NCBI GenBank assembly: GCA_050084985.1
Contig: JBITNC010000001.1
Location: forward strand, 192,944,001-193,008,000
DNA length: 64,000 nucleotides
DNA from: Nageia nagi
Taxonomy: Eukaryota > Pinophyta
Direction: 5' to 3'
The notes beneath the pieces are model-generated. The model saw only the letters and a list, made by a program, of their open reading frames with translations. It was not told the DNA's origin and did not search any database. The position numbers were made by a program, and so were the translations under genes. Shown here one piece after another: positions 45,480 to 57,746 of this stretch; positions within the stretch are counted from its first letter, which is position 1, and every line of letters starts with the position of its first letter.

Positions 45480-45912
45480 TGAAGAAATTAACCCTTTATA
45501 AATTAACTTCTACTCTATCAAGATCTCAAGAAGGTATTTTCAACATCAACACAATAACACAAGCCAATCTCACAATGAACACAAGATATAAAGTGGTTCC
45601 TCCCTTCTTAGGAGTACATCCACTAACTAAGATCTTCTTATTCTCAAGGACCTTTTTTACAAAATCTCTTCTCTCTCTCACACACTCTAAACCTATAACA
45701 AAGCTTGCATTATAATTGTATGTCTTGAGAAGGGGAGGGTTTTTCTCTTTTTATAAGAACAAACCCACTCTATAATTAATCCTTTTTCTATTTTTAATCC
45801 TTCTCCTATTTTTATTCCTTTAATACTTTAAGGTATCAAATGATACTTTAAGTATTAAGTGAATTTATATTAAGAAGAAATATTTCACAATATTACATTA
45901 CAAATTCTAACA
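45480..45912 (-). repeat. 5' LTR of copia-1
   Basis: 433 bases with TG...CA ends on the minus strand (TGTTAGAATTTGTAATGTAA to TTTCTTCA). TATA box at the plus TTTTTATAAG near 45,751. U3 holds a near-perfect inverted repeat at 45,821-45,857. Flanked by AGACA at 45,913-45,917. Confidence 0.95.
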
Positions 45913-45978
45913 AGACAAACCCCTTAAAAGATCTCAATGAATCAAAGAAAAAAGGAGGTACCATCATGATTTCCATTT

Positions 45979-46140
45979 TGTAAGCATCTAAATTCTTCAA
46001 ATCAGAAGTTATGATGCAATTCACAATAAAACCTTAAGATTTAGACAATTAATTATAAATATTTTTGTTAGAGTTTATCTTATGCTAAAATGATAAAGAT
46101 GGGAATAAAAGATGGAATGATTTTGATGTAGACTTACTTC

Positions 46141-46234
<94 letters not shown>

Positions 46235-47359
46235 AGACGAAACCTCTAACCCCAAGTCCTTTGGACCCTGAAGCCACTCAAGATAGGGATAAACCCTAGC
46301 TAAATATGATAGTAGGCCTCCTTGTCCATAATCAAATGGATGATCAAAAGATAATCAAGGATGCTTATATACATGTGATATGCTCTTTTACTAATATTGA
46401 TGCTATATGCTCTTTTATATGCTAAAATATAAGCAAGATGTAATGGAAATGATCACAAAGTGATAACATTGAATGATACAAGACTAATTTATAATAAAAC
46501 ACCCAAAATCTAGCTAAGATGATGATTTGAAAACAAAGTATATGAAATAACTGATACCCAAGATGTTTTAAATAATGATAATGTTCAATGAAATAAGAGG
46601 GTTTATTTATGAATAAAGATGCAATTACAATGGATCTTGATAAACCTCAGGTTATGAACAAATTCAAACCCTAATTAGTATGCAAAGAAGATGATTGATT
46701 ATGATAATTAACCACAAATTAGGATGTCCATAATGTTAATTAACCATGTTATGCTAAATAATGATGTGGGTATGAATGATTTAGACTAAACCCTAACCTA
46801 AATCCTAAGGTGTAAGATGAATTTAGACTAAAAGATGCCTAAAATCCATACAAATGTAAATAAATAAAGCCAATGATATGCTTAGGGATACAAGTGCTCC
46901 AATTATATCTTCTACACCCTACAAAAGCATAAAACATAATAAGATCTAAGCATATGGTATTAATTAACAAGGAATTCACCTCAATATACCATAAAAGTAG
47001 AATGTGAAGGTTTGTAGGAGATCATGTCATGGTGGGTTTCTATTAAGACCCTAATAGATATTGATGATGTGCAAAGTTGCTCAAAAGTACTATATTGTGC
47101 TCCATAATTCTCTATAGAAATCATAGAAAGACAAAATTGAATCAATCCTAACAAATGAGGTAAAAATAACCTTTTGTAATATTATGATCATGATCGATCA
47201 ATCAATTAAGTAAGTTATAGGATTGACTTATCGATTGTCTAATCAATAGATCAATTGCTTTGGTAACCATTTTGGCTTATTTACACCAATGTTGATCTAG
47301 TTTTCATTATGTTCAAATATTGATATTTAGTGCAAATATGTATTTTTGGGGTATCTACA
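45979..47359 (-). repeat. 5' LTR of gypsy-B, expanded by an (AT) run
   Basis: Homologous to the LTR at 27,944-28,858. On the minus strand it begins TGTAGATACCCCAAAAATAC at 47,359 and ends beside a decayed primer site (TGGAAATCATGATGG, about 45,961-45,976). It is longer than its relative partly because of a pure (AT) microsatellite at 46,145-46,230. The right edge abuts chromovirus RT sequence, so this element inserted into that chromovirus. Confidence 0.6.
46145..46230. repeat. (AT)n microsatellite, about 86 bases
   Basis: Uninterrupted alternating AT inside the gypsy-B LTR. The matching LTR at 27,944 lacks it, so it expanded after the two copies separated. Confidence 0.97.
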
Positions 47360-48351
47360 AACTTTAGTAGCATTATTGCCCCTATCACAAAATGTATGAA
47401 GGGAAGGTAATTCATATGGAGAAAGGCAACAATAGAGATTTTTTAACTCTTCAAGAAAAAGGTAACAATAATGGCTATTTTAGTGCTACCATATTTTTGC
47501 AAATAGTTTGAGCTAGGTTGATTATGATGTCTTAAATATTGGAATTGGAGTTGTATTGAGCCAATAAGGGCAACCTATAACATTCTTTAGTGATAAGTTG
47601 AATGAGATACAAGAAATAATTACTCCACTTATGATGTTGAATCCTATGCAATTATGCAAGCATTAAGATACTAGTGACACTACCTGTTATCCAAAAATTA
47701 TGCTCTTCATTGATCATGAAGCATTGAGATATATTAATTCTTTTAAGAAATCAAATAGTAGGTATGCAAAGTGGATATGTTTTTTATAAGAATATATGCT
47801 TATTATAAAGAATATATCAAGAAAACAAATAAGGTTGTTAATGCACTAAGTAGGAGGGTGTTATTGTTAACCATCATGGAGAATGTAGTGGTAGGATTTG
47901 AGGTATTAAATACATGTATGAGATTGATGTTGATTCTGAGAATATTATGCAACAATATAAGAATCTAGTAGTGAGTAAGATTGGTAATATTTTTAAGGAG
48001 TATGTTATGCAAGATGGCTATATATTTAGAGGTAAACAATTATGTGTTACTGTTGGTTCCATGAGAGAGAACATCCTAAGAGAGTTGCATAGTGGTTGAA
48101 TACTTTGGTGCAAACAAAATAATTTCTCTTATGGAGGAAAACTATTATTGGCTAAAGTTAAAGAGAGACATAACTAAGTTTATTTCCTATTGCAAAGTGT
48201 GCCATATGGTTAAAGACCATGCCCAAAATATAGGATTGTATATGCCTTTGCTAGTTCCCATGGGATCATGGATAGACTTGAGCATGTATTTTATTCTTGG
48301 ACTACCTCGCACCCAATGAGGTAAAGATTCAATATTTGTTATTATTAGTAG
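47360..48351 (+). pseudogene. Chromovirus pol, part 1 (end of RT, RNase H, integrase N-terminus)
   Basis: Plus strand. It starts in the RT thumb (NFSSIIAPITKCMKGR), goes through RNase H (GIGVVLSQ, a KLNE block, FIDHEALRYINSFKKSNSRY) and the ALSRR signature, then the integrase zinc domain (QDGYIFRGKQLCVTVGSMRE, YYWLKLKRDITKFISYCKVC). It ends in GLYMPLLVPMGSWIDLSMYF and GLPRTQ. At 48,351 it is cut in the integrase core by the LTR of a non-autonomous element and resumes at 54,148. Its left end at 47,360 abuts the gypsy-B LTR; the upstream half of the element is not found in the window. Confidence 0.88.
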
Positions 48352-48899
48352 TGTAGATGGTAAATAATGTAATTAATGCAAATGAAGTTGATTAACGTAA
48401 ATATTGCTCTACTTTATAAATATTGATGCATATATCAAGAATATGGAAATAACATGTAGCAAGAATGCAATAGTGTTTACTTAGATTCTATATTCATTTT
48501 GTTAATCATAAAATGCATAAAAGATAAAGCATAAATTCATGAACAAGTACACCATTGGTGTCCTAGAATTGGCATGCCACCAACATCATAAGGTAAGTGA
48601 GATTACAAATGCAAACAAGAATGTAGCAATGAACGAATTAGCGAATAATCAAATTATGAACATAAATGCGAACTTGTAGAATAATAGATGCATAATTTAG
48701 ATAGATAAAGCAAGTTACAATCTTTAAAATGATCTTCAATTGATAATCCTTGTATTAGCTTGAAATTATTATTAGCCCATGATTCACTCATGCTCTGTAG
48801 GTCATCAAATGATGCCTTTATATATGATACAATTTTACGTATTTTAAGGGATTAAAATTATTTATTAAATACATAAAGGTTAATTTTGAGACATCTACA
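48352..48899 (-). repeat. 3' LTR of the non-autonomous element
   Basis: 548 bases, starting TGTAGATGGTAAATAATG on the plus strand, matched along its length by 53,516-54,147 except for about 85 missing bases near 48,833. A TATATAA word lies on the minus strand near 48,817-48,825. Confidence 0.92.
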
Positions 48900-49139
48900 T
48901 TTGTCCCTCTTTAGATGTGTGATTGAAGCAATGAAATTACATGTCTAAAGAAGAAGTGTAGACAAGACATAGAAGAAAATATTCTAATCCTTTTTTTGAT
49001 ACTAATTAAATGATGATGAGGGTCCTCATGCTATCCCCCTTTTGACTTGGGTGCCTCAGGAAAGATCCTTAAGTGGAGTAGCCAAGGCAAAAGCTGCTAA
49101 AAAAGCTATCTTCAGGAATATTGTTTGGATAATCTTTGG

Positions 49140-49620
49140 ATGATTGTAAAAATCTATATCCAAGGTTGGAGATGGAAGATATGATGTGCCTCATTTATAC
49201 TATTTCAATCATGAATCTAATTGTTCCATCATGTTTGATACTCGGGAACCATTCGCACTTACATCCATGCCTTGAAAAAGAGAGGTTATGCTTTGGATGG
49301 GTGGAAATGGTAATGAAATGTGCACCATTGGTGGCTTGAAAGATAGTGACCATAGCACTAGTGCTCTAGTTTTGACTATAATTTGCTTCTATTCTTTAAA
49401 ATGACTATGTTATGTAGATAATAAAAATGACTATGCTATCAGGTAGTTGTGTAGTTCCATATCCAATGTTGGATATGGAAGATGTGTTTTTGCCCCTTGT
49501 ACTACTTCAACCATGAATCTGATCATTCCATCATTTTTGATACTCATGAACCATTTGCACTTACATCCATGCCTTGAAACATAGAGGATTCACTTTAAAT
49601 GAGATGAAATAATGATTAAA
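49140..49620. repeat. Two diverged copies of a roughly 300-base repeat
   Basis: TTACATCCATGCCTTGAAA occurs at about 49,260 and 49,562 (spacing 302), with surrounding words (CCAAGGTTGGAGATGGAAG / CCAATGTTGGATATGGAAG) also repeated. Confidence 0.8.
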
Positions 49621-49689
49621 TGGATATCATTGGTGACATAGGGAATAGTGTGCACACCATTGATGGCATGAAATTCTATGATTTTTCTT

Positions 49690-50290
49690 TTGCTCTTCGA
49701 GATGTAGATACCTGTAATAAAGTGTTAGTCATAAAAATAGGGTGGATGCATAGTGAGTTGCATCATCCATTGATGATGAGTCAATATCAACAATCTACTT
49801 ATGGTTGCATCATCGATTTATCTTTTAAGTGAATGAACTCTCACTAGCCGTATCGTTGGCCATCGATGATCATACGTTTATATGTCTATGATTTGAAGAT
49901 AGTATGCTTTAGATGGGTTCAAAGTAAAAATCATGTGGATACATATTAAATATATCATTAATTGGAGATGATCTAATGTCAACAAATTGTTCATAGCTAT
50001 ATCGTCGATTTATATTTTAAGTGAGTGAACTCTCATTAGCCATATCATTGGCCATCAGCTATCATACGTTTGCATGTATATGATAAAAAGACAATATGCT
50101 TTAGATATGTTCAAAAGAAAAATCATGTGGATACAAAATAAAATGTATCATCCATTGGATATGGTCCAATATTAACAAATTGCTCACGATTGTATCATCG
50201 ATTTATCTTTTAAGTGAGTGAACTCTCACTAGCCATATCGTTGGCCATTGATGATCATGCATTTTTATGTCCATGATCTAAAGACATTAT
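49690..50290. repeat. Three-copy tandem repeat of about 192 bases
   Basis: TCGATTTAT...TTTTAAGTGA words start at 49,813, 50,005 and 50,198. Each is followed by GAACTCTCACTAGCC and TCGTTGGCCATC words. Copies differ at many positions, so the array is old. It lies in the 3' half of the non-autonomous element. Confidence 0.88.
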
Positions 50291-51573
50291 GTTGTTCTTG
50301 TGAAAGGTGAGTGATCAATTCTAATCATACCTACCTAGATAATACCTGTGGAACAAAACAACATAAACTTGTATAAATCACATCCATGAAAAAATAAGCA
50401 ATGTAAATAGTAAGGATGAAATTAATATAATATTTAAATGTCTTTACTATGGTCAATGCCAACCATTGTGATATAGAGTATGATACATAGACTATTGCAA
50501 TAGACAACTCATAGCCTATGGATGATGTTTGGATGACCCACACTAGTGATGTCTTGCGATCAATGTAATATTTGCTCATGGGTGCAACATGGCTTTGAAA
50601 TAATTGTCAGTAGAAGAATGAACTACACATTCAATTTTTATCAATGTACCAAATATTTAGACATTCAATGACCTTGCATCTCAACATTTCAGTTTGCAAT
50701 TTTATTTAATATAAATCCATGCCGTTGGCAGCATGGATGCAGTATGGTATGTCACTATTATCGTGATATTTTCCATATCAAGTGCAAAAAAGTTGAAAGA
50801 CAATCTCCCATATCAATTTGCATTGTTTCTACATGAAATAACATTGCCAATTGCCATAAAATTTTCAATAAAAAGCATGCACTAGTAATATGTGACCATA
50901 TATTCAATTGTCTATACAATGATGATATCATTCAAGAGGAAGAATCCATTCAATTGGTATTGAAAATAGTTCAATTTAGATATTCAATACAATGCAACTT
51001 TTATAGACAATACCATAATGCTATATTATACCATATTTTCAAGGATATAATGGCCTTAAATTTCATTAGTAAAACATGCATTTTGTTTGAAATATCAATC
51101 ATAAGAATAACATATGCAATGTTTAATTTTCATACTAGATAGTCAAAGAAAATATAGTGATCTTATATCATCAATGATAATTTTGTAATGAAGAGCATAA
51201 AACATGTGAGATGAGATATCTTACCTTTATGCCCCATAGATGGGCAATTTTTGCACTTTACAATTATGAATTCTAAATTTTGGCTTTCTAATTTTTAATA
51301 TCTAATTTCCATCATGCCCCTAGCTGAAACTAAAATTGCCCCCGACTAAAGCTATATCCACTTTTTCTTGATTTTTTGGGTGTATTTTTTTTACACATCA
51401 TTGATAGTCAAGCATGCCATTGGCATTATGTCCTTCTTGGATCTGTATAAAAAATAAAAAGAGGTTGTGCTCCTGCGTATGATATGAATTGTTTTGCATG
51501 GGCATAGAGTTGTTTCTTTTTGTTATGAAATGCAACTAATATGGGATGCAATGATGAAACCCATGATATGCAA

Positions 51574-51637
51574 CCTACATGAAATGCACCCTATATGATA
51601 TGCATCTTATATGATATACGTCCTATATGATATGCAA
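51574..51637. repeat. Four-copy 16-base repeat
   Basis: CCTATATGATATGCAT-type units follow one another at 51,574, 51,590, 51,606 and 51,622 with one to three changes each. Confidence 0.85.
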
Positions 51638-52049
51638 AATTTAGAAACTATAGTACATTAGGGGGTGGTGGAACCCCCATCAGTTTAGCATATTTTGCTA
51701 AGAAAATGGATTTTCTTTGCTTATATTATCCTTTGCATTGTCTATACCTTGGGCTACTACGCTCTCAACAAGATCAATAAATTCAATTCATATCTTTGGA
51801 GTTAATGTATTATGTTGTTGCAAATGATTATTAAGGAGTAAAATCTTGAATAGATACTTGTGTTTGCTTAACAAGCTAGATGTGCAGAATAAGAACCATT
51901 ATTTTCATTACTATTTGCACACCATTGGCGGCCTACATGCAGCATGGCATGTCGTTGGTGGTGTGCTTCCTCATCATAATTATCTTGAAATTTCATAATT
52001 CAATTTTCAATTTCTAAATTTGAAGCATGTCAAGGGAGCTAATATTTAC

Positions 52050-53018
52050 TTTTTGCAATCATGTATAAAATTATAAGTTTCAAATCATGACAAGAATCTA
52101 TATCATGACCCTTTCATTGATGATAAGTGCAATAAACATCCTCATTTCCCATTGGAGTATCACTATCTTACGTTTTTCTTTTTAATAGCATCAGTAAACC
52201 TCTTTTCATTAGATCCCTCATAATTAACCTTGGTTAATGTCCACTAAGTATCTCAAAGTTGGGGACCTCTTGATTGGGTGGTGGGGAACAATTATGGCTA
52301 TCTTGTTTGGATCATTCTACAATAAGAGCATCTTGTGTTTTCAAAGTTTCTTGAGACGTTACTCTTTGCCAACATTGTTTTAGTTTTTGTTGAATTTAGG
52401 GTTTAAGTAGTGGTTTTGGTTGAGGTTTTGGTTGAGAAGATATTTTATTTTGTTGCTTTTGTATAATTTCCTTCTCAAACTTTTGCATACAATATTGCCT
52501 AGCATATGGATCTTCTAACAATTTATCTAATTCTTTCCTTAGAAATGCATGATATTTTTCTTTCAATTCAAGATCATTATAAATTCCAAACATCAAAGAG
52601 GGATTGACTAACATATGTGCTTTAATTTTCTAAAATTGATCTTGAAGTGTTAATTTTTCAAATGCAATATCATTATTTCAAACTTATCCATAACATCCAA
52701 ATTTAAATATGCATCACAATCAAATTCAGCCATATAATCATCATAAATAACATTATCATGCATTCAATATTCTATAATACTTGGTATATCATCATATGTA
52801 GTAGTTAAGCATGAATTTGATAAACTTAATTCATCAAAATATTTTCTATTATGCATAACATCCATTTCTTGTTTAGGAGGAGGTGCAAATAAATCACTTA
52901 TCACATTCAAATAAACCCTTTTTAAATGCCTTATCCATGAAAGAATGCAAGAAGATGGAAAAAATATTTTTATATGAAAACCTCTAGAAATATTGATAGA
53001 AATGTATGCAAAGGGCAT
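52050..53018 (-). pseudogene. Gag-like remnant of the non-autonomous element
   Basis: The minus strand has open stretches at 53,018-52,764 and 52,614-52,396. The second reads LMFGIYNDLELKEKYHAFLR followed by a Lys/Gln-rich and Pro/Lys-rich tail (SQPKPQPKPLLKP). Near 52,100 the minus strand reads VYCTYHQ, stop, KGHDIDSCHDLK, a Cys-x2-His-x4-His-x4-Cys knuckle of the kind seen in gypsy gag (compare CDFHKIQGHSTNHC at 9,767). The position next to the 5' LTR fits gag. The main capsid core is not recognisable, so the call depends on the knuckle and the context. Confidence 0.5.
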
Positions 53019-53209
53019 AAATTAATCTTCAAAAGTTCCCTACTATAATGACCTATGGGTTTGGTAAGTTTTTAGCATAAAACAAGTCGCCAAATAGTTG
53101 CAAAATGCCTTCAAAATGTATGATTTTCAAGGTGACATTTTTTACAAAAAAATTTTCAAAATCACTCAAAATATGCAAATCAAGACTTAGAAAAATCAAA
53201 AAAACTTTC

Positions 53210-53213
<4 letters not shown>

Positions 53214-53252
<39 letters not shown>
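53214..53252. repeat. (AT)n microsatellite, about 39 bases
   Basis: Uninterrupted alternating TA in the leader of the non-autonomous element. Confidence 0.95.
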
Positions 53253-53255
<3 letters not shown>

Positions 53256-53515
53256 TTGTACAAAGTTTTCTAATGCTATATCTCACAAAATTAAAGAAAA
53301 TGACCTTCAAAAACTAGGATTGTCTAGAGTGACGTTTTTCAAGAAAATAATTTTATTTGAAGCAATAAAAGTTTCCAAATTGGAGAAAAGTTTTAACCAA
53401 AAAGGAAAATAAAACCAAGGGTTTCTAATGCAATACTCCTTAGAAAAAGTGATGCCCTAAAATGAAAAATTCTAGGGTTTGTAAGAATAGTCGAGGTTCA
53501 CCAAATGTAGATGGT

Positions 53516-54147
53516 AAATAATGCAATTAATGCAAATGGGGTTGATTAACACAATATTGCTCTACTTTATAAATATTGACACATATATTAGGAATATGGA
53601 AATAACATGTAGCAAGAATGCAATAGTGTTTACTTACATTCTATATTCATTCTATTAATCATAAAATGCATAAAAGATAGAGCATACATTCATGAACAAG
53701 TACATCATCGATGTCCTAAAATTGACATGCCACTGATGTAGTAAGATAAGTGAAATTACAAATGCAAATAAGAATGTAGCAATGAGTGAATTAACAAATA
53801 ATCAAATTGTAAACATATATGCGAACTTACAAAATAATAGATGCGTAATGTAGATAGATAAAGCAAGTTGCAATCTTTCAAATGATCTTTAATTGATAAT
53901 CCTTGTATTAGCTTGAAATGATTATTAGCCCATGATTCACTCATGCTCTATATATCATCAAATTATGCCCTTATATATGATACAAGTTTACATGAATTTG
54001 ATATTTTGACCCCTTGTACAATCCACAAGGGTCAAATACATGGCCTACACCTCTTTTATACATTTTTAATCCCTTTTTACATAATAATATATTAAGGGAT
54101 TAAAATGATTTATTAAATACATGAAGGTTCATTTTGAGGCATCTATA
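53516..54147 (-). repeat. 5' LTR of the non-autonomous element
   Basis: 632 bases, homologous to 48,352-48,899, with an extra stretch of about 85 bases near 53,998-54,085. On its minus-strand downstream side lies TTTGGTGAACCTCGACT (53,499-53,515), which may be the primer site. I cannot name the tRNA. Confidence 0.92.
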
Positions 54148-55130
54148 GATAGGTTTTATAAGATGGCTCATTTCATTACTTACCAAAAAATTGATGATGC
54201 AACCAAAGTTGCAGTCATATTTTTTGATGACATTATGAGCTTGCTTGGAGTTCAAAGTCCATCACTTCATATCAAGATATCAAATTCTTAAGTCACTTTT
54301 GGAGGATGTTTATATGAATAAAACTATATACAAAGCTACAATTCAATAGTACCTATCATCCATAAACTAATAGACAAAAAGAGATCATGAAACTTTTTGA
54401 GATGTATAGTTGGTGAGAAGCCAAAATAATGGGATCTAGCCTTGTCATAAGTAGAATTTGCATACAATAATTTGATGAACCACTCAACAAGAAAATAAAC
54501 ATTTTAGATTATTTATATCCATAATCCCAAGGGATTTTTAGATTTTATTGAATTACCGATCATGGAGCATCTTAGTGATGATGTAGAAGCATTTCTAGAA
54601 AATATATAGTAACTGTAGGAAGTCAGAGAAAAGTGGTAGATAGTAATGTCAAGTATAAAGAAGCAACAAATGTGCATAGGCAAGTAAATATGTTTAACAA
54701 AGGAAACCTGATCATGGTTCACCTCCATAAATAAATATTTCCAAATGGAACCTATAATAAGTTAAAGATAAAGAAGATTGGATCTTGTAGGATTTTGCTA
54801 AAAAGGAATGATAATGCTTATAAGGTGTAATTACCAAATGACTTGAATATTTCACCCAACTTTAATGCCTTTGACCTATATGAATTTAATGGAAATATTG
54901 GGCATGTTGATATGTAATACATAATAAATTGGTAGAGGAAAATACCCAAGTAAAAAAAAGAATACATTATGTAGGTACTTGATAAGAAGGTAATCACCAC
55001 ACAATATGGCAATTACAATAAATACTTGGTACAATAGGAAGGATTGTCATGAGCAGATAACACTTGGATTTTAGAAGGATAACTAAATAAGATTGATAAT
55101 TATAAGATTAAAGCATTTCTTCAACAAAAG
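54148..55130 (+). pseudogene. Chromovirus pol, part 2 (integrase core, C-terminus, chromodomain)
   Basis: The reading resumes DRFYKMAHFITYQKIDDATK, the continuation of the integrase core cut at 48,351. It runs on through HKLIDKKRS, VGEKPK(stop)WDLALS, VEFAYNNLMNHSTRK, then GNLIMVHLHK and KLKIKKIGSCRILLKRNDNA, LPNDLNISPNFNAFDLYEF. Near 54,990-55,110 the phrases YLVQ(stop)EGLS and ADNTWI resemble the Y-L-V-K-W-x-G and T-W motifs of a chromodomain, which targets integration to certain chromatin. This identifies the element as a chromovirus. Many stops. Confidence 0.85.
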
Positions 55131-55709
55131 TCGCAGTAGATGGGTTCATTTCAACCAAAGGAGAATGATGCACCACTAATCGAGACCATAACTTTTGATT
55201 TGAATATTTATTTGGGTCATTGTTTATACTCAAACTAACCATAATTGAATTATGCATGATATGGAAATATATACTTACCAAGTATTGGTCATTTTATAAC
55301 TTTTTTTAGGGCTAGAAGTCTTCATCTAGTGGCCCAAAATTAGTTTTAGTGTAATTTCCTACTTTTAGGATTTTTAGAATTTTAATATTTATTGTAGAAC
55401 AAGAGTAGAGTTGATATTTTATTTTAGTCTTAATTTTTGAATAATGGATGTGTGATTCCATTTTGGATCCCATCTGAGCCATATTTTAAAATTTCTAATA
55501 ATCGTAAATCACGTTTCTAAAAATGACTGACTTACTAAAAATAGTATGGGTAGATAGGGTTTTTTTGGATTTTGGAAATAAAATTTATTATAATCCTTTA
55601 TAAGGAGTTAATGTAGATTCAAAATAATAAATATTTCCATTTTTAAGATTATTTATTTGAGTATTTTTGTTTGATTTACTATCTTACTATAAGTTACTTT
55701 GGAGTCCAT
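55131..55709. other. 3' non-coding end of the chromovirus, no gene seen
   Basis: AT-rich plus-strand sequence after the chromodomain, presumably 3' untranslated and LTR remains. No paired LTR is found in the window. Confidence 0.45.
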
Positions 55710-57746
55710 TGTTGATCTCTTGCAGTGAATCTACATCACATAGCCCTCATCCTACATACAATCTTTTGGAATCTTTTCTTATCATAAGTTTTTAAAGGAT
55801 TCCAAAAATTTGTGCCTTATCCCCTCTTATAATCAATATATAAGAATCATATAATAATATAGGACATTTACCATCCTTTTAAACCTAATGGTTTGTAGAA
55901 CCTATCAAAGTTTATCCATATAAGAAAAGAATAAAAATATATCAATTAAGTATTTAAATGATCATTTCTCATATAATTAAGCTATATAATAAAATCAACA
56001 AGATTGTTTTGATTATCTTGATTTAAGAACTTATAAATTACATTGTAATCACAAGTACCTTTGTAGGTTTCTCTTTTATCTTTGTAGAGTGGTCAAAAAA
56101 AAAAAATGAGTCTCATATTCTATGGTATTTAGGTTACAAAATTTACAAATTATTTTATCCCAAGGTGTTTTTGGTAATGGTCATCTACCAATTTCACTAT
56201 GAAGTTCATGTGAATTAGTTCTTAGTTTTATAATCACAAGTTTCTTTTTGAAATTAATAATCTTATGTGGATACATAGGATGTTCAAGTTTTGGATTAAT
56301 GATATTTCTATAGTAAGAGAGATTTCTTTTATCTTTGATGTTATCATAATTCCAAAAGTTTTGAATTACTTTGTTTTCAATTCACACTTATAATTTGTTG
56401 CTATTAGAAGGGGTTATGTTGTTGTGTAAACCCAAAAAAATGATCCATTTATCAAATTCATTGAGCAAGACTCTCTTAAGATGTTGCTGAATTGGGTAAA
56501 TTTTGTAGGCAACTACAAGTAATCTAAGGTGATCTAGTTTTGAAATCCTATAATTGTACAATATATATAATTTTAAGGCTTCACTTTCAATAGAATGTAA
56601 CCTAGTTTCCATGAGATGTATAGGATAAGGTACATTGTTCGTAATTTTGAAGTGATAAAGGATAAATTATTTTTGAATTTTCTCAATTTTATTCCAAGTT
56701 TGTTTGGAAATACTTCCACTCCAAACTTCATAACCATAAATTAATAATGAAGTTACAAGCTAGTAGGAGAAAAGAGTTTTATTTTTAACCCATTTCTAAA
56801 GTCTTACATATTTACAATTTTTTTTTAGGCCACATAAAGCTTTCCACATATCCAAGATTTTTTTTCAACACTTAAGTTTCAATTTAGTTTATGATTTATG
56901 TCAATACTTGAGTATTTATAAGAGTGGACTATCTCTAAGTGTCTATTATTAAAGAGGATTATAGGGTGAACTATCTTTTTAGATTTAATGATCATAAGTT
57001 TAGTTTTATCTATATTAATTATTGATTTAGATACATTATAAAATGTTTGAAGGATATTTAATTATTTTATCAGATCATTACAATGTTTAGCTAATAAGAC
57101 AATATCATATATGTATAAGAGAAGAATAATATTAAGGTTATGAAGGTCGGAGTCTATATATCTAAATTATTTGAAAAAAATATATTTGGTCTATATAAAT
57201 ATAAAAAAGAGTTGGACAAAGTGGACAATCTTGTTTAACTCCAATGTTGCAACAAATTTCCTTGGACCATTCTTATTTAGTTTTAAGTTTGGCAATAACT
57301 TGGTCATAAAGGTTACAAATAAATAATCTTAGTTGAGAAGGTAAATTTATATTATCCACATACTTTAAGAGTTTATTTCTAGGAATAATATCAAATATAT
57401 ATTTTTTAAATATGCAAAGCAAAAAAATGAATCTTCTTGATCATTTCAACTATTTTAACACTAACTTAAAAAGTGAAGAGGTGATCAATTGTTGAATGTT
57501 TGATTCTAAAACTAGCTTGTTTTTTAACTCTCAAATTATTATCATCAAGCAAAATAATAATTTTATTTTCTATAATAATACAATAGAATTTGGTAAGAAG
57601 AGGACTTATCATAGTAGTTCTATAATTTGAAGGGTTGCTTTTGTCTCTAATTTTATAAAGAGGAATGATTGAGTTAATAGTCCATTTCTTAGGGAATCCT
57701 TCTTTAAGAGAGATGTTGAAAGGGTTTGGATATGGGGAGTGAGAAT
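55710..57746 (-). pseudogene. LINE (non-LTR retrotransposon) ORF2 fragment
   Basis: Minus-strand reading. From 57,720: LKEGFPKKWTINSIIPLYK and NPSNYRTTMISPLLTKFYC, the first RT blocks of LINEs. The catalytic box near 57,104-57,115 reads YIYD followed by IVLLA where LINEs have YADDIVLLA, so one catalytic Asp is gone. Then a thumb region with YGYEVWSGSISKQTWNKIEK. A cleaner frame at 56,612-56,388 reads METRLHSIESEALKLYILYN. Downstream KKLVIIKLRTNSHELHSEIG and KTPWDKIICKFCNLNTIEYE give a C-terminal Cys-containing motif. The fragment is cut at 57,746 by the copia-3 LTR. The 5' half and the endonuclease are outside the window or lost. Confidence 0.82.

Larger units (their letters stand above)
29307..45912 (-). 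mobile_element. Ty1/copia element copia-1 (minus), interrupted by copia-2
   Basis: A complete but dead element bounded by LTRs at 29,307-29,750 and 45,480-45,912. It is flanked by the 5-base duplication AGACA (29,302-29,306 and 45,913-45,917). Order on the minus strand: 5' LTR, primer site, 2-kb leader, gag, protease, integrase, RT, RNase H, 3' module, 3' LTR. Its RT is split at 31,766/40,648 by copia-2, which brought its own duplication ATCTT. Without that insertion it would be about 7.7 kb. Confidence 0.92.
48352..54147 (-). mobile_element. Non-autonomous LTR retrotransposon (minus), inserted in chromovirus integrase
   Basis: LTRs at 48,352-48,899 and 53,516-54,147 begin and end TGTAGA...TCTACA (the last copy TCTATA). 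On the minus strand a purine tract AAAGAGGGACAAA precedes the left LTR and a primer-like TGGTGAACCTCGAC follows the right one, so the element runs right to left. Flanks AGTAG and GATAG are a plausible decayed 5-base duplication, and the chromovirus reading continues across. The 4.6-kb interior has gag-like remains at its 5' side and tandem repeats, and I see no protease, RT, RNase H or integrase. Confidence 0.85.

Noticed and set aside
46145-46230. Long (AT) run as an origin or matrix attachment site
   Set aside because: A simple microsatellite in an LTR explains it; nothing else supports a special function.
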